64,000 bases of DNA from Pseudodesulfovibrio alkaliphilus (GTDB taxonomy: Bacteria; Desulfobacterota; Desulfovibrionia; Desulfovibrionales; Desulfovibrionaceae): the NCBI RefSeq assembly GCF_009729555.1, contig NZ_WODC01000011.1:1-64000 (forward strand), in the 5' to 3' direction. The notes below the pieces were generated by a model that did not search any database, was not told where the DNA came from, and was given only the letters and a program-made list of their open reading frames with translations. This document shows, piece after piece, positions 7,019 through 14,996 of this stretch. Each line of letters opens with the position of its first letter. Positions within the stretch are counted from its first letter, which is position 1. The position numbers and the translations under genes are program-made.

Positions 7019-7336
7019 TTACTCCACGATATTTGAGCCGTCGATGACCACGCTGTGGCCCTCGCCTGCGTCGAATACAACGGTGTAGGCGCCCTCGGGC
7101 TTGTTAAAGGTGAACTCGCTATCCTGGTTCATCTTGCCCTCAATGAGCACGTTGCCGTCAGCTCCCTTGACGTGCATGGACACTCCGGCAGCGGACGAGC
7201 CGTCGGAGAATCCGCCCTCGCAGGTCACAGTGCCGTCACCGTTGTCAAAGCAGCTCATGAGCGGGCTGTGGGCGAATGCCTGGACAGAGAGTGTCAGCAT
7301 TGCGGCCAACAGGCAGAGAATCAACAGTTTTTTCAT
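7019..7336 (-). CDS. Small secreted protein of the feo operon
   Basis: This 105-residue precursor has a clear signal peptide (MKKLLILCLLAAMLTLSVQ, then AFAHS). The mature part has a beta-sandwich-like pattern (GDGTVTCEGGFSDGSSAAGV, then VLIEGKM, AYTVVFDAGEGHSVVIDG) recalling carboxypeptidase-regulatory or DUF4198-like Ig folds, with two Cys that may form a disulfide. The ATG at 7336 lies 14 bases after the feoB stop and is preceded by AAGGAGTG, so it is co-transcribed with feoB. As with the DUF4198 neighbour, the mature chain starts near a His. An accessory role in periplasmic iron binding is inferred from position only. Confidence 0.65.
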   Translation of the reverse strand: MKKLLILCLLAAMLTLSVQAFAHSPLMSCFDNGDGTVTCEGGFSDGSSAAGVSMHVKGADGNVLIEGKMNQDSEFTFNKPEGAYTVVFDAGEGHSVVIDGSNIVE

Positions 7337-7350
7337 TTTTTCACTCCTCC

Positions 7351-9855
7351 TTAAGAGCATTTATTTTTGCATATTTCCTTCCCGTCCACCACGGTGGTCC
7401 GGGCCTCTTCCCTTGTGGGGATCAACGCCATGATCACGGTTACAGCCACGCACAGGGCATAAAAAGCCCACATGGCCTGGAACCCGCTCAGCGAGAGCAT
7501 GCTCCCGCCGCTGAAGACCAGAACGGCCACAAACAGCCCGAGCAGAGACTGGTAGCCGATGGAGAACAGCATCCACTTGGTGGAATTGGCCTGATGGCGC
7601 ACCATGATCGAAGTGGGGATGCACGGCGGATACAAGGCCATGAAGAGCATCAGGGCCAGGGCGTGCAGCGGTGTGAACCCGGCCTCGGCCTGCTTCATGC
7701 TCTCCTCCACGGACAGGCCGGAACCGTCGATGCCGTAGATGGAGCCCAGGGTGGCCGCGCTGTTTTCCTTGGCCGCAAAGGCGGACAAAAGCGCGATGTT
7801 GATGCGCCAGTTGAACCCGGCGTACTGGGTGACAGGCTCAATGGCCCGACCGAGCACGCCGAGAAAGCTGCCCTCGAAGCGTTCGGTGCGAATTTCTCGC
7901 CGAAGCTGCTTGCGTGTTGAGATGACCTTGCGCAATTCCCGGTTCAGCGTCCTGCCGTCGTCTCCCTGCCGCCGGACCACGGCGGAGTAAACCGGGTTTG
8001 CCGCGTCGAAGCGCGCATTGATGGTGTCGGACACAGCCTGATCGGTAACGCCGACTTTGGCCTGCTTGAGGGCCTCGTCAAAGAGAATAATACCCAGCAC
8101 ATCATCGCGGGTGATCACACCCTTGTATTCGGTCTTGTCCACCTCGGCCATAAAGGCGTCTATGGCGGCCTTTTCCTCGGCGGCAAAGTGCGCCGCGCGT
8201 GTCTCGCTGAGACCGGGGAAGTTGATGAGCACGAAGACCACAACGGCCACCGCCGCCACAACGGTGATGATTTTCTTCAAAAAAAGCCATGTGCGCTCAA
8301 TGGACCGGCGCATCACGCCGCCCATGGTCGGCACATGGTAGGGCGGCATCTCCATGATGAATGGGGCATGTTCCTTCTTGCGCAGCACGGTCATGGAAAG
8401 AGCCTTGGCCACAGGCAGGGCCATGAACAGGGTCACAGTGGCGATGAAGAACATGGCCAACCCACCCGCTTGCGGAAAATAGGCATCAATGAGGATAAGA
8501 TAGAGCGGAACCTTGGCCAGGCAGTTCATCATCGGCACGATGAGAATGGTAGCCAGCCGGGCGCGTTCGTCCGGGATGGCCTTGGTAGCCATGACTCCGG
8601 GTATGGCGCAGCCGCCCACATACACCCCGCCCAGGATCATGGGCAGGGTGGACTGTCCGTGCAGACCGAAACGCCGGAAGAGCCTATCGAGGATAAAGGC
8701 CATGCGCGGCATGTATCCACTGTCCTCAAGGGCGGCGATAAAGGCGAAGAGCAGGATGAAGATGGGCAGATAATTGAGAATGGCGGTCATGGACTTGACC
8801 ACCCACTCGCCAAGGGAACGGACAAGCGGATCCTCGATGAAACCTGCTTCGGGCAGCAGATCGGAAACCAGGTTTTCGATGCCTCCCCACAAGGGCCACA
8901 CTTCAACGGCCAGCCATCCTCCGAAGACGATGGAAACCTGGTACAATGCCAGCAGAATAAGAATGAGAATGACCGGCCCCAAAACGCGATGGCATATGAA
9001 CCGATCCGCTCTGTCCGACAGTGAGCGCCCCCTGCCCTCCTCGACCGCCACCACCTCACGGGCAATGCGTCCGGCGGCGGTATGCCTGGCATAGGCAACC
9101 TGGCGCTCGATGTCGCGGCCCTCGCTTTCGAGGAATCCGGCCCGCGCCTTTGTCACCGCATCCATCACGGCCTGCGGTTCCGAATGCGCCCGGCGCAGCA
9201 GTGCCTCGGCTTCCTGGTCCTTCTCCAGCAGCTTCACCGCCAGCCAGCGCAAGGGATACTGCGCACCCAGGGTCGGCTCTTTGCCCAGCAAAATCGAAAT
9301 ATCCTCAATGCGCGGCTCAAGAGGGCCGTAATCCACCACGAACGGAGCCACCCTCTTGTCGGCATGGGCATTCTCCACGGCCATGCGGATGGCCTCCTTG
9401 CCTTCCCCTTTCTTGGCCACCGTCGGCACCACAGGGACGCCGAGAAGCTCCTCAAGTCTGGCGACATCCAGACTCTGCCCGCGCCGGGTGGCCACGTCCA
9501 TCATGTTCAGCGCCACCACAGTGGGCACCTCCATCTCGAGTAGCTGGATGGTGAGGTAGAGATTGCGCTTGAGATTGGAGGCATCGGCAACGTCGATGAC
9601 CACGCCGGGGTTGTCGTTAAGCAAAAAATCCCGAGCCACCCGTTCTTCAAGGGAATACGAGGTCAGGCTGTAAGTTCCGGGCAAGTCCACCAGTTCGACC
9701 CGCAAGTCGCCCAATGAAAAAAATCCCGTCTTCTTCTCGACGGTCACGCCAGGATAGTTGGCAACATGCTGACGGGCTCCGGTGAGCATGTTGAAAACCG
9801 TTGATTTGCCGCAGTTGGGCTGCCCTGCCAATGCGACCAGAAGGCTCGAACTCAT
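7351..9855 (-). CDS. feoB: Ferrous iron transporter FeoB
   Basis: This 834-residue FeoB imports Fe(II) across the inner membrane. The N-terminal G domain shows GQPNCGKST (P-loop, 11-19), the PGVT switch and DLPGTYSL (G3, about 57-64). The G4 motif reads NMMD, as in many FeoB proteins. After the helical regulatory segment come the Gate domains, with membrane helices from about residue 285 and the GGVYVGGCAIPGV and FALYPP-type (LYPPCIPT) regions. A soluble insertion at about 530-620 is rich in charged residues. The C-terminus carries two Cys (EICKNKCS). The start overlaps the feoA stop by four bases (ATGA), showing translational coupling in the order feoA2-feoA-feoB. Confidence 0.96.
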   Translation of the reverse strand: MSSSLLVALAGQPNCGKSTVFNMLTGARQHVANYPGVTVEKKTGFFSLGDLRVELVDLPGTYSLTSYSLEERVARDFLLNDNPGVVIDVADASNLKRNLYLTIQLLEMEVPTVVALNMMDVATRRGQSLDVARLEELLGVPVVPTVAKKGEGKEAIRMAVENAHADKRVAPFVVDYGPLEPRIEDISILLGKEPTLGAQYPLRWLAVKLLEKDQEAEALLRRAHSEPQAVMDAVTKARAGFLESEGRDIERQVAYARHTAAGRIAREVVAVEEGRGRSLSDRADRFICHRVLGPVILILILLALYQVSIVFGGWLAVEVWPLWGGIENLVSDLLPEAGFIEDPLVRSLGEWVVKSMTAILNYLPIFILLFAFIAALEDSGYMPRMAFILDRLFRRFGLHGQSTLPMILGGVYVGGCAIPGVMATKAIPDERARLATILIVPMMNCLAKVPLYLILIDAYFPQAGGLAMFFIATVTLFMALPVAKALSMTVLRKKEHAPFIMEMPPYHVPTMGGVMRRSIERTWLFLKKIITVVAAVAVVVFVLINFPGLSETRAAHFAAEEKAAIDAFMAEVDKTEYKGVITRDDVLGIILFDEALKQAKVGVTDQAVSDTINARFDAANPVYSAVVRRQGDDGRTLNRELRKVISTRKQLRREIRTERFEGSFLGVLGRAIEPVTQYAGFNWRINIALLSAFAAKENSAATLGSIYGIDGSGLSVEESMKQAEAGFTPLHALALMLFMALYPPCIPTSIMVRHQANSTKWMLFSIGYQSLLGLFVAVLVFSGGSMLSLSGFQAMWAFYALCVAVTVIMALIPTREEARTTVVDGKEICKNKCS

Positions 9856-10076
9856 TGGTGCTTCACCTCGACATACTTGGCTTCATCGTGCCGAATGCTG
9901 ACATGGTATCCGTCAAGTTGCAGCACCACGGGATCGACAAGCGGCGCGTTGCGCACCACTTCAATGCTCGCCCCCGGGCAGAACCCAAGGTCCATGAGCC
10001 GCTGCCCGAGCGGACCATCGGTATGCAGATCAACCATGACACACCGTGCGCCGGGTTTCATCTCATCCAGTGTCAT
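9852..10076 (-). CDS. feoA: FeoA ferrous iron transport protein
   Basis: This 74-residue SH3-like FeoA protein is thought to bind the FeoB G domain and modulate transport. The family pattern is visible: LGQRLMDLGFCPGASIEVV, then PVVLQLDGYHVSIRHDEAKYVEV. Its stop overlaps the feoB start by four bases. It lies 65 bases downstream of a second feoA-type gene, so the operon encodes two FeoA proteins, a recurring feature in Desulfovibrio-type feo operons. Confidence 0.93.
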   Translation of the reverse strand: MTLDEMKPGARCVMVDLHTDGPLGQRLMDLGFCPGASIEVVRNAPLVDPVVLQLDGYHVSIRHDEAKYVEVKHQ

Positions 10077-10141
10077 TCCCTAATACCCCCTGATCCGGGC
10101 GGCCCGGACCCGTTGTAAGTGATTTGGGCGCCGCGGCGACC

Positions 10142-10366
10142 TCAGGCGACCAGCACCTTGTCGGCCACGCCGCGCTCGACCATGATCCGCCCCTCGCCCA
10201 CCGAGACAAGAAGCGGCCCGCCGCCATTGGTAAGCACATCCACTTCAATCCCGGGAATTATGCCCATGGATTCCAGCCTGGCTCTGGCCTTGCCTCCGGC
10301 ATCCACAGCCAAAACAAATACGGATTCCCCGTCCGGCACACCGGCCAGCGTCCTTCGTGACGACAT
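10142..10366 (-). CDS. feoA: Second FeoA-domain protein
   Basis: This is a 74-residue FeoA/SH3-like protein with the pattern KARARLESMGIIPGIEVDVL, then GGGPLLVSVGEGRIMVERGVADKVLV. It is similar in size to, but clearly diverged from, the next feoA. It is the first gene of the leftward feo operon, and a Fur-box-like sequence lies 38-58 bases upstream of its start. Two FeoA proteins may act as a pair on FeoB, or this one may regulate it; sequence alone does not decide. Confidence 0.88.
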   Translation of the reverse strand: MSSRRTLAGVPDGESVFVLAVDAGGKARARLESMGIIPGIEVDVLTNGGGPLLVSVGEGRIMVERGVADKVLVA

Positions 10367-10403
10367 CGCCCACCCCTTAAGTTGCCAAGATTACGGTTGC
10401 AAT

Positions 10404-10424
10404 TGATAATGAATTTCGGTATCA
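10404..10424. promoter_or_regulatory. Putative Fur box of the feo operon
   Basis: GATAATGAATTTCGGTATC (10405-10423) matches 14 of 19 positions of the classical Fur box, and its outer bases form a TGATA/TATCA inverted repeat. It lies between the divergent feoA2 gene and the Fur-like gene, where it could control both. The left 13 bases are almost identical to a second site at 17922 upstream of siaD. Confidence 0.6.
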
Positions 10425-10578
10425 GAAATAGACCTTGAAACACGGAAGGTCAACGAAAAAATGCAATTGAGACGCAGTCTCAAAGAGGCGCGAGAAACCG
10501 TTCGCAATGACACGTTCATGACACTGCTCATTGCAGATAAACCCGCGAGAATACCGAACTGAACCACGGAGAGAGGTT

Positions 10579-11064
10579 GTGAAAGAGGCACTTAAGACAT
10601 TTAAGGATTATCTGGCTGCCAACAAGCTCAAGCTGACACGGCAGCGCCTGCTCATCTTCAAGGTCTTCCTGAGTCAGGACTCCATGCTGACCTCTGAAGG
10701 ATTGCTGCGCAAGGTTGTGGAGATGGATGCCACCATCAGCAGATCCTCGGTCTACCGGACGGTCAGACATCTTCACCAGTCCGGCGTGGCCCGCTGCATC
10801 CGGCTATCCGACGGAACCACCCGCTACGAACCCATGGGCGACCACCACAGCAAGATGATCTGCGAGCGGTGCGGTCGCCAGTTCCCACTCATCAACCCCT
10901 ATCTCGATTGCCTCCAGCGCGAGTCGGCGCGCCAGCAGCGGTTCACCCTCTTCCACTGCCAGACAGTACTGCACGGCCTTTGCCACGAGTGTACGAATGC
11001 AACCAACGGTGTCCCGGGCAGCCCCTGCGAGGCGGTCTGCGACACGACACGGGAGAAGCCATGA
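10579..11064 (+). CDS. Fur-family regulator, divergent metal site, next to feo
   Basis: This 161-residue Fur-superfamily repressor has a winged helix (about 15-75, LTRQRLLIFKVF, then SRSSVYRTVRHLHQSG) followed by a dimerisation/metal domain with ICERCGRQF and LCHEC, the two CxxC pairs of a structural zinc site. The regulatory metal region is unusual: where Fur normally has HHDH this protein has HHSK. The GTG at 10579 is chosen because GGAGAG precedes it; an upstream TTG at 10531 is possible but lacks a good site. It is divergent from feoA2 across a putative Fur box and overlaps the next small gene by four bases. Control of feo is likely, but the metal sensed may not be iron. Confidence 0.85.
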   Translation: MKEALKTFKDYLAANKLKLTRQRLLIFKVFLSQDSMLTSEGLLRKVVEMDATISRSSVYRTVRHLHQSGVARCIRLSDGTTRYEPMGDHHSKMICERCGRQFPLINPYLDCLQRESARQQRFTLFHCQTVLHGLCHECTNATNGVPGSPCEAVCDTTREKP

Positions 11065-11225
11065 CCATACGCAGTTCCATCGCCAGCGGCAGGGACGCTC
11101 GCGCCGACCTCGGACGCGGCATCCGCTCCATGTTCACCGTCAAAAAGGACGAGTGCGCCACTCCGCCGGTGGACACGGAATCGGAGCGAAGAAAAACCCC
11201 CAAGCCGGAGATTCTCAGCGAGTAG
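11061..11225 (+). CDS. 54-residue hypothetical protein coupled to the Fur-like gene
   Basis: The ATG at 11061 overlaps the TGA of the Fur-like gene (ATGA), and GGGAGAAG lies upstream, so translation is probably coupled. The peptide (MTIRSSIASGRDARADLGRG at its start) is polar, basic and Ser/Arg-rich, with one Cys and no membrane segment or recognisable domain. It ends just before a strong hairpin. It may be a genuine small partner protein or a non-conserved ORF. Confidence 0.4.
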   Translation: MTIRSSIASGRDARADLGRGIRSMFTVKKDECATPPVDTESERRKTPKPEILSE

Positions 11226-11250
11226 CGCCTACGCCCCCCCGGCAAAAAAA

Positions 11251-11274
11251 CGCCGGGCCTTGGCAGGCCCGGCG
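11251..11274. terminator. Bidirectional terminator between two convergent Fur-family genes
   Basis: A perfect GC-rich stem (GCCGGGCCT at 11252-11260 with AGGCCCGGC at 11265-11273) has a four-base loop and a seven-A tract on its left. The A tract becomes a T run for the leftward fur gene ending at 11337, so termination is best supported in that direction. Confidence 0.75.
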
Positions 11275-11336
11275 CGGACGGATTCGCCTAGCGGGGGGAG
11301 GCGAATCGTCCTGATTCCCGAAAAAACAACGACAGG

Positions 11337-11771
11337 CTAGCCTGTCCCGGAACACCCGGGACAGAGGCCGTAGAGCACCATGCGGTGCCGGGTCAGCGTG
11401 AATCCGTGCTCTTGGGCCACAGCGGCCTGCCTGCGCTCAATGGTTTCATCCACGATCTCGACCTTGCGCCCGCATTCGACACAAACAAGATGATCGTGAT
11501 GGGCATGGCCATAGTGGTGTTCGTAAAGCGTCACCCCCTCGCCCAGGTCAAAGGCATCGGCCAGACCGGACTCCACAAGCAGCTTGAGGGTCCGGTAGAC
11601 CGTTGCCTGGCCGATGTCAGGCACCTGACTGCTCACACGAGTATAGAGCTGTTCCGCCGTGAAGTGCCCCTCGCTTTCGAGGAACGTCTCAACGATCACC
11701 CTGCGCTGGTGGGTCATGCTCATCCCGTTGTCGCCCAGATACTCCATGAACACCTGTCTTGCCGATTTCAT
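11337..11771 (-). CDS. fur: Ferric uptake regulator family protein with canonical metal ligands
   Basis: This 144-residue Fur protein has the winged helix (MTHQRRVIVETFLESEGHF, then DIGQATVYRTLKLLVESGLAD). The canonical site is complete: HAHHDHLVC with CVEC, the downstream Glu in ETIERRQ, His in LTRHRMVL, and CPGC. These are the usual ligands of iron-sensing Fur or the closely related PerR. The ATG at 11771 is preferred because AGGAG lies seven bases upstream; two earlier ATG codons lack this. It follows the MoxR/VWA string on the same strand, 23 bases after the stop of the 153-residue unknown gene, so it may be read through from the sia operon. Confidence 0.88.
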   Translation of the reverse strand: MKSARQVFMEYLGDNGMSMTHQRRVIVETFLESEGHFTAEQLYTRVSSQVPDIGQATVYRTLKLLVESGLADAFDLGEGVTLYEHHYGHAHHDHLVCVECGRKVEIVDETIERRQAAVAQEHGFTLTRHRMVLYGLCPGCSGTG

Positions 11772-11794
11772 CGTCTTCTCCTGTTTCCGCATCA

Positions 11795-12256
11795 TCAGAA
11801 TCCTGCCGCCGCCAGAAACCTCGCGGAGACCACACCCTTGGCGATGTGCTTTCTCGTGGCGTCCGTCAGATCAAGCTCGCTGACAATGTCCAGCGGCGCA
11901 CTGTCGTAGGCGGCGGTCAAAACCGTTTCAAAGTCGCGACGAAGCCGGGCAAAGGCCTCGTCCACGTCGCTGAAGTTGGTCCCTGGGCCTCGCCAGGGCA
12001 GCGTCAGGGTCTCACCGAAGGTCTTCATGACATGACTTGGGGTCATCAGCCGGTGCCACCCCGGCAAAGTCCCGGCTCGCTCATCCTGACCCGGATGGCA
12101 ATACGAGCGCCAGGCCGAAGGCGGCTTGACAACAGCCTTTTCCAAGACCACCTGGGGCACAGCCAGATCAATTTCAAAGGACTCCAGTTCAATGGAGTAG
12201 GTCAGCACCGGCCGGTGATAGCCGCGTCGCTTCCTGATTTCCCATTGCATCCTCAT
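11795..12256 (-). CDS. Unknown 153-residue protein of the MoxR/VWA cluster
   Basis: The ATG at 12256 overlaps the VWA stop by four bases, with GGAGG upstream, so the two are translationally coupled. The protein begins MRMQWEIRKRRGYHRPVLTY and then shows an alternating beta-type pattern (YSIELESFEIDLAVPQVVLE), a Trp/His/Pro-rich centre (SAWRSYCHPGQ) and a C-terminal helical region that mentions aromatic and acidic residues (FARLRRDFETVL). No known domain is recognised and no signal peptide is seen. Tight coupling suggests that it works with the AAA+ and VWA proteins, perhaps as a substrate or adaptor; this is inference. Confidence 0.6.
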   Translation of the reverse strand: MRMQWEIRKRRGYHRPVLTYSIELESFEIDLAVPQVVLEKAVVKPPSAWRSYCHPGQDERAGTLPGWHRLMTPSHVMKTFGETLTLPWRGPGTNFSDVDEAFARLRRDFETVLTAAYDSAPLDIVSELDLTDATRKHIAKGVVSARFLAAAGF

Positions 12257-13590
12257 GCGCCATCCTCCCTGACCGCCACCTCGACAATCTCGCCGAAGGG
12301 GGCAGCGGTTCCGCCTCCGCCCACCCGAGCCCAGAGAACCGGATACTCCGGCTCGCGCTCGGGAAAACGGGAGCATTCCATGTCCGTAAGATACACAAGG
12401 CAAGCCGGGATCACTCCCTCGGCCGCCACCCAGTCGAAGACCGGACGATAATCGGTTCCCCCGCCACCTACGGGTTCGATCTCAAGGGGCAGATCCGACC
12501 GACTGAAGGTGCGCACCGAGGTCAGCCCGGCATCGCAGCAAAGCACATGAACCGTGGTGTCATAGGTTTCAAGCAGGCCGGAAAGCTCGGCAGCGAACAT
12601 ATCCATCTCCCGCTCGTCCACGCTGCCCGAAGTGTCCAGAGCCAAAACCACTTCAGGAAGCCTGCGGTGCGACAGCGACGGCAGGACCACATTCATATGC
12701 AGGAAACGTCTGTTGGGGGGGCTCCAGCTATAGTCGTCCCTGGCCCGCTCGCTGATGTACCGGGACAGCAGCTCACGCCAGTCGAGCCGGGGGGCAAGCT
12801 GTTCGCGCACCAGCCGGGCAAGACCGCCGGGCAGCTCGCCGCACTCACGAGCCTGGCGCACTGCGTCGGCCAGGGCTATCTTCCACTCCTGATCCGTCTC
12901 GTCGTCCGACGAACCGCCTCCCTGGGCATGGTCAAGGGCGTCGCGTACCTCCCCACTCCCGCCCGGGTCCCCTTCGCCTTGGTCCTGAGCCTGCGACTCG
13001 TCCTCGCCGCCCTCGCCTCCGGCATCGCCGTCTTCGGCCGCCTTGGCCGCCCCATCGCCACTGTCGGCCCCCTCGCCAGGATCGCCCCCGTCGTCCGTAT
13101 CGCCCGGAGTGGGCAAAACCTCGCGCTGCTCCTCCTGGCCTGTTTCCCGGCCCTCACCGTATCCTTCCGAAGGCATGCCGTCGCTCCCGCGCACGGAGGA
13201 CAGCTCGGCATAGATGGCGTCAGCGCTCATGCCCCTGTAGGCAGGATTGTCCAAATGCCCCGGAGGCAGGGTGAACCCTGCGTCCAGAAGCACCCAATTG
13301 ATGGCATGATCGCAGGCCACGTTCCACAGTCCGGCGTCGCGCCCGTTGCGCCGGACATGGTGCTGACAGGCGGGGTGCATGACCGTATGGGCGAGCATAC
13401 CCAGCACCTGGGCCTCGCTCAAACTATCGACATAGGCCGGGTTGAAAGCAAGAACGCGGCCGTCGGTCCAGGCCGTGCGGCAGGAACGATCCTCCTTCGG
13501 CTCCATGCGCATGCACAGGGAACCGAAAAAGGGATGGTCCAGCAGCAGCGAGGTCCGAGCCCGGATCACTTTTTTGCGCGATGCGTTCAT
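12253..13590 (-). CDS. VWA protein with N-terminal metallopeptidase-like domain (DUF2201 type)
   Basis: This 445-residue protein has the two-domain layout of VWA partners of MoxR ATPases. The N-terminal putative metallopeptidase-like domain carries H68-T-V-M-H72 where family members often have HExxH, so the catalytic Glu is replaced by Thr. A long Gly/Glu/Asp-rich acidic linker (about 150-230) follows. The C-terminal VWA domain carries a clear MIDAS, LALDTSGSVDE, and a second metal-site Thr in GGGGTDYRPVF. The ATG at 13590 lies two bases after the AAA+ stop; longer upstream starts run into that gene. The pair is expected to act as an AAA+/VWA remodelling machine, substrate unknown. Confidence 0.82.
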   Translation of the reverse strand: MNASRKKVIRARTSLLLDHPFFGSLCMRMEPKEDRSCRTAWTDGRVLAFNPAYVDSLSEAQVLGMLAHTVMHPACQHHVRRNGRDAGLWNVACDHAINWVLLDAGFTLPPGHLDNPAYRGMSADAIYAELSSVRGSDGMPSEGYGEGRETGQEEQREVLPTPGDTDDGGDPGEGADSGDGAAKAAEDGDAGGEGGEDESQAQDQGEGDPGGSGEVRDALDHAQGGGSSDDETDQEWKIALADAVRQARECGELPGGLARLVREQLAPRLDWRELLSRYISERARDDYSWSPPNRRFLHMNVVLPSLSHRRLPEVVLALDTSGSVDEREMDMFAAELSGLLETYDTTVHVLCCDAGLTSVRTFSRSDLPLEIEPVGGGGTDYRPVFDWVAAEGVIPACLVYLTDMECSRFPEREPEYPVLWARVGGGGTAAPFGEIVEVAVREDGA

Positions 13591-13592
13591 GA

Positions 13593-14576
13593 CTAGAAGA
13601 GCACATCCGAATTGGCCGTGGCCCAATGGGCAAAGGCCGGGCACTCCACCACGCAGGGGGCGGTCCTGACGGAATCGCGCACCAGGAGCACGGCGAATTC
13701 GGCGGGCAACCTCGAGGCGTAGGCAATGATGCTGCCGGCGGTATCGGCCCCGGCCTTTCGGGCCAGTGCGCCGCACAGGGCGTACAGAGTGGCTGGCTCC
13801 TCGGGAATCTCCGCGGCATCCGGGCTTTCTATGACCCGGTCAGGATCAGGCAGTTGGCGATGGATGCGGGCGAACCCGATGAACTCCGCAGCCGCCCCCG
13901 GACCCACTGCGCCGCGAAGCAGATCCGCCTCAACCTCGGGAGCAGGGTCGGCCGCGAGCATCCGGGCCGCAAATTCCCAAGACCGAGGCGAGGGAAACGC
14001 CTTGTCGTCGCACCTGGGATCAAAGCTGTGCAGCAGATTGGGACGGTAGCGGACAAAGGCGCGAACCTCGTCGGGGAGCCCCTGAGCCTCGGCCCAGTCG
14101 AGCCACTGGTCGACATCCACTTCAAAATCAAGATGCACGAAGCGGTTGGACAGGGCCGAAGGCATCCTGTGGGTCACGGCCCTGTCGCTCTCGCGGTTGC
14201 CCGCCGCGATCACGGTCCACCCCTCGGGCAGTTCGTACTCGCCCACACGCCTATCCAGGATGAGCTGGTAGCAGGCAGCCTGCACCAGCGGCGGCGCGGC
14301 ATTGAGTTCATCAAGGAAAAGTACGCCCCGACCCGCAACGGGCAGAAAGGCGGGGGGGCACCAGCGGGCCGTCCCGTCGCTTGAGACGGCAGGGATGCCG
14401 CGCAGGTCCACGGGATCAAGCAGCACGGCCCGAAGGTCGGTCAATTCGCATTTTAGCTCGGCGGCCACCTGGGCCACCACCTGGCTCTTGCCCACGCCGG
14501 GAGGGCCCCAGATGAATACGGGCTGTCGGATGGGAATCAGCGTCCGCAGGGACGCCTTGATCTGGCTCGGTGTCAC
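13593..14576 (-). CDS. MoxR-family AAA+ ATPase
   Basis: This 327-residue AAA+ protein has Walker A GPPGVGKS (about 24-31), Walker B GVLFLDELN (about 84-92), a sensor-1 AAGNRESD region and an arginine in ALSNRFVHLDF. MoxR ATPases work with VWA proteins to activate or assemble partner complexes. The start is a GTG at 14576 with GAGAGG upstream; it lies 24 bases after siaC and two bases before the VWA gene, so the whole block probably forms one transcript with sia. The family is often linked to insertion of metal cofactors or to stress-related complexes, but the partner here is not identified. Confidence 0.88.
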   Translation of the reverse strand: MTPSQIKASLRTLIPIRQPVFIWGPPGVGKSQVVAQVAAELKCELTDLRAVLLDPVDLRGIPAVSSDGTARWCPPAFLPVAGRGVLFLDELNAAPPLVQAACYQLILDRRVGEYELPEGWTVIAAGNRESDRAVTHRMPSALSNRFVHLDFEVDVDQWLDWAEAQGLPDEVRAFVRYRPNLLHSFDPRCDDKAFPSPRSWEFAARMLAADPAPEVEADLLRGAVGPGAAAEFIGFARIHRQLPDPDRVIESPDAAEIPEEPATLYALCGALARKAGADTAGSIIAYASRLPAEFAVLLVRDSVRTAPCVVECPAFAHWATANSDVLF

Positions 14577-14600
14577 TATTCGCCTCTCATTGCTGCCCGG

Positions 14601-14987
14601 TCAATCCACGTACTCCACAAGATTGAACCGGAGGTTTCGCACGTCTTCCATGAATTCCTCGCCGCATTCCATGGCGGTCTCGTTTTCTTCGTGGTAGCGC
14701 CAGTTGACAACGATGCTGCGGCCCTTGGCGGCCTCGGAATCCAGCATGTCGAACAAATCCATGAAGGTCTTGGAGGAAGAGCTGTTGAAGTAGAGTATCT
14801 CCATGTTCAATTCCACCCGGTCGTTACGGGCGTCGGACAGAAACCGCTCAAGCCAATCGAAGACCGGGCTGTAGAAATTCGAGCAATTTTCAGGATAGGA
14901 CTCGCCCCGTATTTCCAAAATGCAGGTCTCGGGATCGAAATCTATATGCGGAGACGACTTGGTCGCCTGAACGCTGAAACGTGTCAT
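14601..14987 (-). CDS. siaC: SiaC-family regulatory phosphoprotein (DUF1987)
   Basis: This 128-residue single-domain protein matches the SiaC/DUF1987 layout: SSPHIDFDPETCILEIRGES, YSPVFDWLERFL, LNMEILYFNSSSSKTFMDLF. In Pseudomonas aeruginosa, unphosphorylated SiaC binds and activates the diguanylate cyclase SiaD, SiaB phosphorylates SiaC and SiaA removes the phosphate. The Ser/Thr-rich segment at 69-74 (SSSSKT) is the expected phosphorylation region. It is the last of the four sia genes here and is preceded by siaB at a nine-base interval. The presence of all four partners makes the assignment firm. Confidence 0.88.
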   Translation of the reverse strand: MTRFSVQATKSSPHIDFDPETCILEIRGESYPENCSNFYSPVFDWLERFLSDARNDRVELNMEILYFNSSSSKTFMDLFDMLDSEAAKGRSIVVNWRYHEENETAMECGEEFMEDVRNLRFNLVEYVD

Positions 14988-14996
14988 GACAAACTC

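Noticed and set aside
10531-10578. Upstream TTG start for the Fur-like gene
   Set aside because: No ribosome-binding sequence precedes it and the added residues do not fit the family, while the GTG at 10579 has GGAGAG.
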